Shown here: in pieces, positions 61,215-64,000 of the stretch
Layout: each line of letters begins with the position of its first letter
How positions within the stretch are numbered: the first letter of the stretch is position 1
DNA from: Cacconaster sp045642485
GTDB lineage: Bacteria; Bacteroidota; Bacteroidia; Bacteroidales; UBA932
Direction: 5' to 3'
Length of the DNA stretch: 64,000 nucleotides
Assembly (NCBI GenBank): GCA_045642485.1
Contig: JAZUIV010000028.1
Span: 14,408 to 78,407 of the forward strand
Notes under the pieces: generated by a model
Told to the model about the DNA's origin: nothing
Databases searched by the model: none
Seen by the model: only the letters and a program-made list of their open reading frames with translations
Position numbers and translations under genes: made by a program

Positions 61215-61859
61215 ATGAAATCGGATTTGTTTACACAGGAAACCCTGCCGGCACGTGACGGCTCGCAGATTACTTTCACCTTTTATACCCACGCATCGAT
61301 AGCGGTTGATGCCGGTGGACACCGTATCTATTTCGACCCGGTAGGTGAAACGATTGACTGGGCGACACAGCCCAAGGCCGACCTTGTCCTGATTACGCAC
61401 GACCATTTCGACCATCTTGACAGAAATACCGTGAAGGTTCTCAACGGCACAGGTGATTACGTGAAGTTGAAACCCGGAGAAAAAATCAACCCTTTCGAAG
61501 GAGTTGAGGTGGAGGCCGTTCCTGCATACAACATTACTCCCGGACATCAGGACTTCCATCCGAAGGAGAGGGGAGATGCCGGCTACATACTGACATTCGG
61601 GGGCTCCCGCATCTATGTCGCCGGAGATACGGAGGATAACGAGGATGTATTGTCAATCAGAGATATTGATGTGGCATTTCTGCCCGTCAACCAGCCATAT
61701 ACGATGACGGTGGATCAGTGTGTCCGCGTCGTGGAGGCAATCAGACCGAAGGTGTTCTATCCTTACCATTTCGGCGGGACAGACGTCAAGACCGACATCG
61801 ACGCGCTTGTCGAACGTGTGAAGAGCATCACCGACGTAAGGGTCAGACCTCTGGAATAG
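61215..61859 (+). CDS. UlaG-like metallo-beta-lactamase-fold hydrolase
   Basis: Cytosolic metal-dependent hydrolase of 214 aa. FYTHASIAVDAGG, THDHFDHLD, VPAYNITPGHQDFHPK and YVAGDTED outline the UlaG/YtkL-type metallo-beta-lactamase group; UlaG itself opens ascorbate-6-phosphate lactone. The substrate here is unknown. It is divergent from the uronate operon by 69 bp. A weak -7-like TAACTTCA lies at 61182-61189. The 3' end is followed by a hairpin terminator shared with rpmE. Confidence 0.85.
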   Translation: MKSDLFTQETLPARDGSQITFTFYTHASIAVDAGGHRIYFDPVGETIDWATQPKADLVLITHDHFDHLDRNTVKVLNGTGDYVKLKPGEKINPFEGVEVEAVPAYNITPGHQDFHPKERGDAGYILTFGGSRIYVAGDTEDNEDVLSIRDIDVAFLPVNQPYTMTVDQCVRVVEAIRPKVFYPYHFGGTDVKTDIDALVERVKSITDVRVRPLE

Positions 61860-61872
61860 CGGCTGAAATATG

Positions 61873-61899
61873 AAAAAAGGCAATCCGTATCGGACTGCC
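61873..61899 (-). terminator. Rho-independent terminator between rpmE and the UlaG-like gene
   Basis: GGCAATCCG (61879-61887) and CGGACTGCC (61891-61899) pair with one mismatch over a 3-nt loop. Six A's at 61873-61878 become the U-tract for rpmE, read leftward. In the other direction the downstream run is weaker. Confidence 0.75.
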
Positions 61900-61926
61900 T
61901 TGTCTATTTCTGAGAGGGGAAGGGGA

Positions 61927-62178
61927 TTACTTCTTCCTCTGACCGTAGCGGCTGTAGAATTTGTCAACGCGACCGGCGGTATCGACGAGCTTCATCTTAC
62001 CTGTGTAGAACGGGTGGGAAGTGTTGGAGATTTCGACCTTGACAACCGGATATTCAACACCGTTCACTTCGAGAGTCTCTTTTGTATTGACGCAGGAACG
62101 GGTGATGAACACGTGCTCATTTGACATATCCTTGAAAGCTACAAGACGGTAGGTTTCGGGATGTATACCTTTTTTCAT
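61927..62178 (-). CDS. rpmE: 50S ribosomal protein L31 type B
   Basis: Ribosomal protein of 83 aa. MKKGIHPETYRLVAFKDMS, TRSCVNTKET and ISNTSHPFYTGKMKLVDTAGRVDKFY define type B L31 (rpmE2). It lacks the zinc-binding Cys cluster of type A, retaining only one Cys. The -7 box lies 34 nt upstream and a terminator follows. Confidence 0.97.
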   Translation of the reverse strand: MKKGIHPETYRLVAFKDMSNEHVFITRSCVNTKETLEVNGVEYPVVKVEISNTSHPFYTGKMKLVDTAGRVDKFYSRYGQRKK

Positions 62179-62212
62179 TGCTTTATATAATTAGGTTTGT
62201 TTTTTCGGACCG

Positions 62213-62220
62213 CAAATGTA
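62213..62220 (-). promoter_or_regulatory. -7 promoter box TACATTTG for rpmE
   Basis: The minus strand reads TACATTTG, 34 nt before the rpmE start. The region from here to 62261 holds nothing else recognisable. Confidence 0.6.
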
Positions 62221-62261
62221 ATGATATTTTGGACAAAAGCAAAATTAAATTCAGATACTTA

Positions 62262-62486
62262 GAAGTTGTTTTGAAATGGTTCACGAAAATTATTATAGGT
62301 TATTTTTTCAGTAGATTTTTTGATGATTTGATGGCGCAATGGGGTCGCGAGTGGTTAAAAGCAGGCATTTTGATGCCTGCGACCCGAGCAGCAGGGCTTT
62401 AGCCCGCCGGGCAGCGGCTGAAAAGCATCGGAAAATATGCGAAAAAGAAGCATAAGTATTGAAGTTAATCATTTCAAAACAACTTC
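62262..62486. mobile_element. MITE-like element, copy 1 (225 bp)
   Basis: Begins GAAGTTGTTTTGAAATG and ends with its exact reverse complement, a 17-bp terminal inverted repeat, flanked by TTA on both sides (62259-62261 and 62487-62489), a probable 3-bp target duplication. It has no coding capacity. The centre (62341-62411) holds strong hairpins: GCAGGCAT/ATGCCTGC with a TTTG loop, inside GGGTCGC/GCGACCC, then GGGCT/AGCCC. The rest is almost identical to copy 2 at 63861. The right-hand TTA is the complement of the TAA stop codon of the neighbouring gene. Confidence 0.85.
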
Positions 62487-63800
62487 TTAAACTTCTGAAA
62501 TCATACGGTTGATGCTTCTGAGCTGGTCCTTTATGAACTCGTCGCTGAAAAGGTCCCTGTCTGCCGTCATTATCAGAGACATCACGAAATCTCCCACTTC
62601 CTGCTTCCAGCGCGCCGTCTTTTCGTTCAATTCCTTTTCCCATTGCAATACCTCTGCGGCATAGGCGGCGTGTTCCGCCCCTTTGAGACCGAGTACACTG
62701 GCATATTCCTGCTGAAGGTTCTTCATATGACATTCCAGATTCTCCAGGTAATTGGCGAAATCCCTCTGTATCAGAAGATATGTCTCTCCGTTAATCTGCT
62801 GAAGGATTCTTTCGCTGACGAAATTCCTGTATTCGTCAAAGAATGCGTGCATTGAAAGCACATAGTTGGAATAGGCCATATTGATATCCTCGAACGACGG
62901 GTCGGGGATATGAGTGAGCACTATATTGCTGTTCTTGTTGTTGAGATATTTGTCGTAGTAAACTTTTTCGGCTTCCGGGAAAGTAGGGTAGGACTCAATC
63001 ACCGAACGTTCCTTGTTGGCATCAATGACGAAATACGATCCCCCTATTTGCCTGTGCAGCCATTGCATTCTGACATTCAGATAATTGTGTGCGAGTGTGT
63101 CGCTCATCCTCCCGAATATCCCCATCTCCTTCTCAATGTTGAGAAGTTGTGAAAATTCTTCTGAAGAAAGGCTCTCCCTGCGGGAGAACAGCAAAAGAAA
63201 TTCTCCCAGATTCCCTTTCGCTCCCTGTCCTTTTACGGCGCTTCCGAAAAGTACGTCTATTATTTCAACGAGTGTTGACCAGTTGTGAAGTTGGCGGTTC
63301 CTGATTTGAATCTCCACGGGTTTGCCGGTCTCTCCATCCTTGACATAAATGTGAATCGAACGGTAGCCGGAAGAGCGTGGCGTGGCCACATAGTCGTTGA
63401 TTTTGCAGTTTTCACCGTATCGGGCTTTGACGGCATCCAGTACCTGATACATTTTTTCCGGCAGGCAGTCCGACAGAATGCACCTGCAGCCGGCGATATC
63501 CCACATTCTGGACAGACGCATCTTGCCGTTTTCGTTGCCGAAAAATCTCTGGAGTTTCTCAATGATGGTGTCTATCCTCTTGATGCGGTATGTGACCACG
63601 CAGTGCGGGTCGATCTTTCTGGCCGTTTCCAGAAGGAAGGAAAACACTTGCGCAATCGGGCGCTGGAAAGTCTCGCGGAAATCCTGCAATTTCTGCAAAT
63701 CTTCAGCGCTGACTCCGGTACTGGCGGCGCCTCCTATTCTGATGCCCAACTTATCGGCTTCCGTGTTGGATATCCCCGTTGCTTTTGTTTCCTGTGCCAT
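62487..63800 (-). CDS. Stand-alone RelA/SpoT-type alarmone synthetase
   Basis: Protein of 437 aa with a (p)ppGpp synthetase domain (about 45-200) and neither the HD hydrolase nor the TGS/ACT domains of RelA/SpoT. Seen motifs: TYRIKRIDTI, WDIAGCRCIL with the catalytic Asp, NDYVATPRSSGYRSIHIYV and VEIQIRNRQLHNW with the catalytic Glu, so the site looks intact. About 230 helical residues follow, without known similarity. Small synthetases make alarmones under stress; some (toxSAS, CapRel) are toxins acting on tRNA or nucleotides. No antitoxin gene adjoins it. ATG 63800 lies 5 bp after a -7-like TAAATTGT; ATG 63809 is the alternative. Repeat elements flank both ends. Confidence 0.82.
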   Translation of the reverse strand: MAQETKATGISNTEADKLGIRIGGAASTGVSAEDLQKLQDFRETFQRPIAQVFSFLLETARKIDPHCVVTYRIKRIDTIIEKLQRFFGNENGKMRLSRMWDIAGCRCILSDCLPEKMYQVLDAVKARYGENCKINDYVATPRSSGYRSIHIYVKDGETGKPVEIQIRNRQLHNWSTLVEIIDVLFGSAVKGQGAKGNLGEFLLLFSRRESLSSEEFSQLLNIEKEMGIFGRMSDTLAHNYLNVRMQWLHRQIGGSYFVIDANKERSVIESYPTFPEAEKVYYDKYLNNKNSNIVLTHIPDPSFEDINMAYSNYVLSMHAFFDEYRNFVSERILQQINGETYLLIQRDFANYLENLECHMKNLQQEYASVLGLKGAEHAAYAAEVLQWEKELNEKTARWKQEVGDFVMSLIMTADRDLFSDEFIKDQLRSINRMISEV

Positions 63801-63860
63801 TGAGTACAATTTATTTTTTGTTGTCCGAAGTGTATGCCTGACTGTACATTCTCTCCATAA

Positions 63861-64000
63861 GAAGTTGTTTTGAAATGGTTCACGAAAATTATTATAGGTT
63901 ATTTTTCAGTAGATTTTTTGATGATTTGATGGCGCAATGGGATTCCATTGCGGCTGAAAAGCATCGGAAAATATGCGAAAAAGAAGCATAAGTATTGAAG
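63861..64000. mobile_element. MITE-like element, copy 2 (cut by the window end)
   Basis: Starts with the same GAAGTTGTTTTGAAATG and matches copy 1 in the same orientation, apart from one missing T in a T-run and a different core. Here the 71-bp core is replaced by 9 bp, giving a hairpin GCAATGG/CCATTGC with a 4-nt loop. The right terminal repeat should lie about 22 bp past the window. It sits about 60 bp upstream of the alarmone synthetase start. Confidence 0.8.

Noticed and set aside
62341..62411. Rho-independent terminator of the alarmone synthetase gene
   Set aside because: The hairpins are strong but belong to the repeat core and lack a following T-run; terminator function is possible but not supported.

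Overview
The window is a chromosomal segment of a Bacteroidota bacterium, most likely a gut member of the order Bacteroidales. The evidence is indirect but consistent. At least 17 sites match the Bacteroidota -7 promoter element TAnnTTTG. Shine-Dalgarno sequences are almost absent. Many lipoproteins and secreted enzymes carry short signal peptides. Large secreted glycan-degrading enzymes and Tat-signal Gfo/Idh oxidoreductases are numerous. I cannot name the genus from this sequence. No tRNA, rRNA, CRISPR array, prophage or insertion-sequence transposase was seen.

Layout. 1-11.2 kb: the 3' part of gyrB, an HD-domain c-di-AMP phosphodiesterase-like receptor, lnt, a LysE-family exporter, a fused feoA-feoB gene followed by a tiny Cys-rich FeoB-associated protein, an alpha/beta-hydrolase lipoprotein, a GH130 lipoprotein and a metallo-beta-lactamase-fold protein. 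11.2-29 kb: a glycan-degradation zone with GH97, a two-domain SGNH/sialate esterase, an SGNH-SGNH-sialidase fusion, a metallophosphoesterase, an SSS symporter, GH38, a beta-helix protein, a Gfo/Idh oxidoreductase and a GH29 fucosidase. The enzyme set suits host-type glycans carrying sialic acid, fucose and mannose. 29-40.7 kb: mainly housekeeping genes (cutC, phnP-like, mtaB, folB, tsaD, tamB-like, two methyltransferase/FAD genes, slyD) and an orphan zeta-like kinase. 40.7-53 kb: a three-domain esterase-esterase-fucosidase, an NPCBM-domain glycosidase-like protein, a TIGR02757 protein, rsmI, tdk, a sugar-kinase-like APH protein, a GH51 arabinofuranosidase and a CE15-like esterase. 53-61.1 kb: a long minus-strand operon for unsaturated uronates (GH88/105, KduD, KduI, DUF4861) ending in two Gfo/Idh oxidoreductases and an ApbE-like flavinyltransferase. 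61.1-64 kb: a UlaG-like hydrolase, rpmE type B, and a stand-alone RelA/SpoT-type alarmone synthetase gene bracketed by two directly repeated copies of a small element with terminal inverted repeats.

The glycan genes can act as a chain. Sialate esterases deacetylate sialic acids, the sialidase removes them, and GH29, GH38, GH97 and GH130 trim the exposed sugars. The SSS symporter may import a product. The uronate operon turns unsaturated glycosaminoglycan- or pectin-type disaccharides into 2-keto-3-deoxygluconate. No SusC/SusD pair is present, so outer-membrane uptake must be encoded elsewhere.

Most interesting signals: (1) a two-copy MITE-like element with a 17-bp terminal inverted repeat and a variable hairpin core, one copy sitting exactly at the stop codon of the alarmone synthetase gene; (2) TAnnTTTG boxes 5-8 nt before the start codon of seven genes, predicting leaderless mRNAs; (3) a ~100-nt three-way-junction element between kduD and kduI; (4) multi-domain fusions in the glycan genes; (5) five tail-to-tail overlapping convergent gene pairs.
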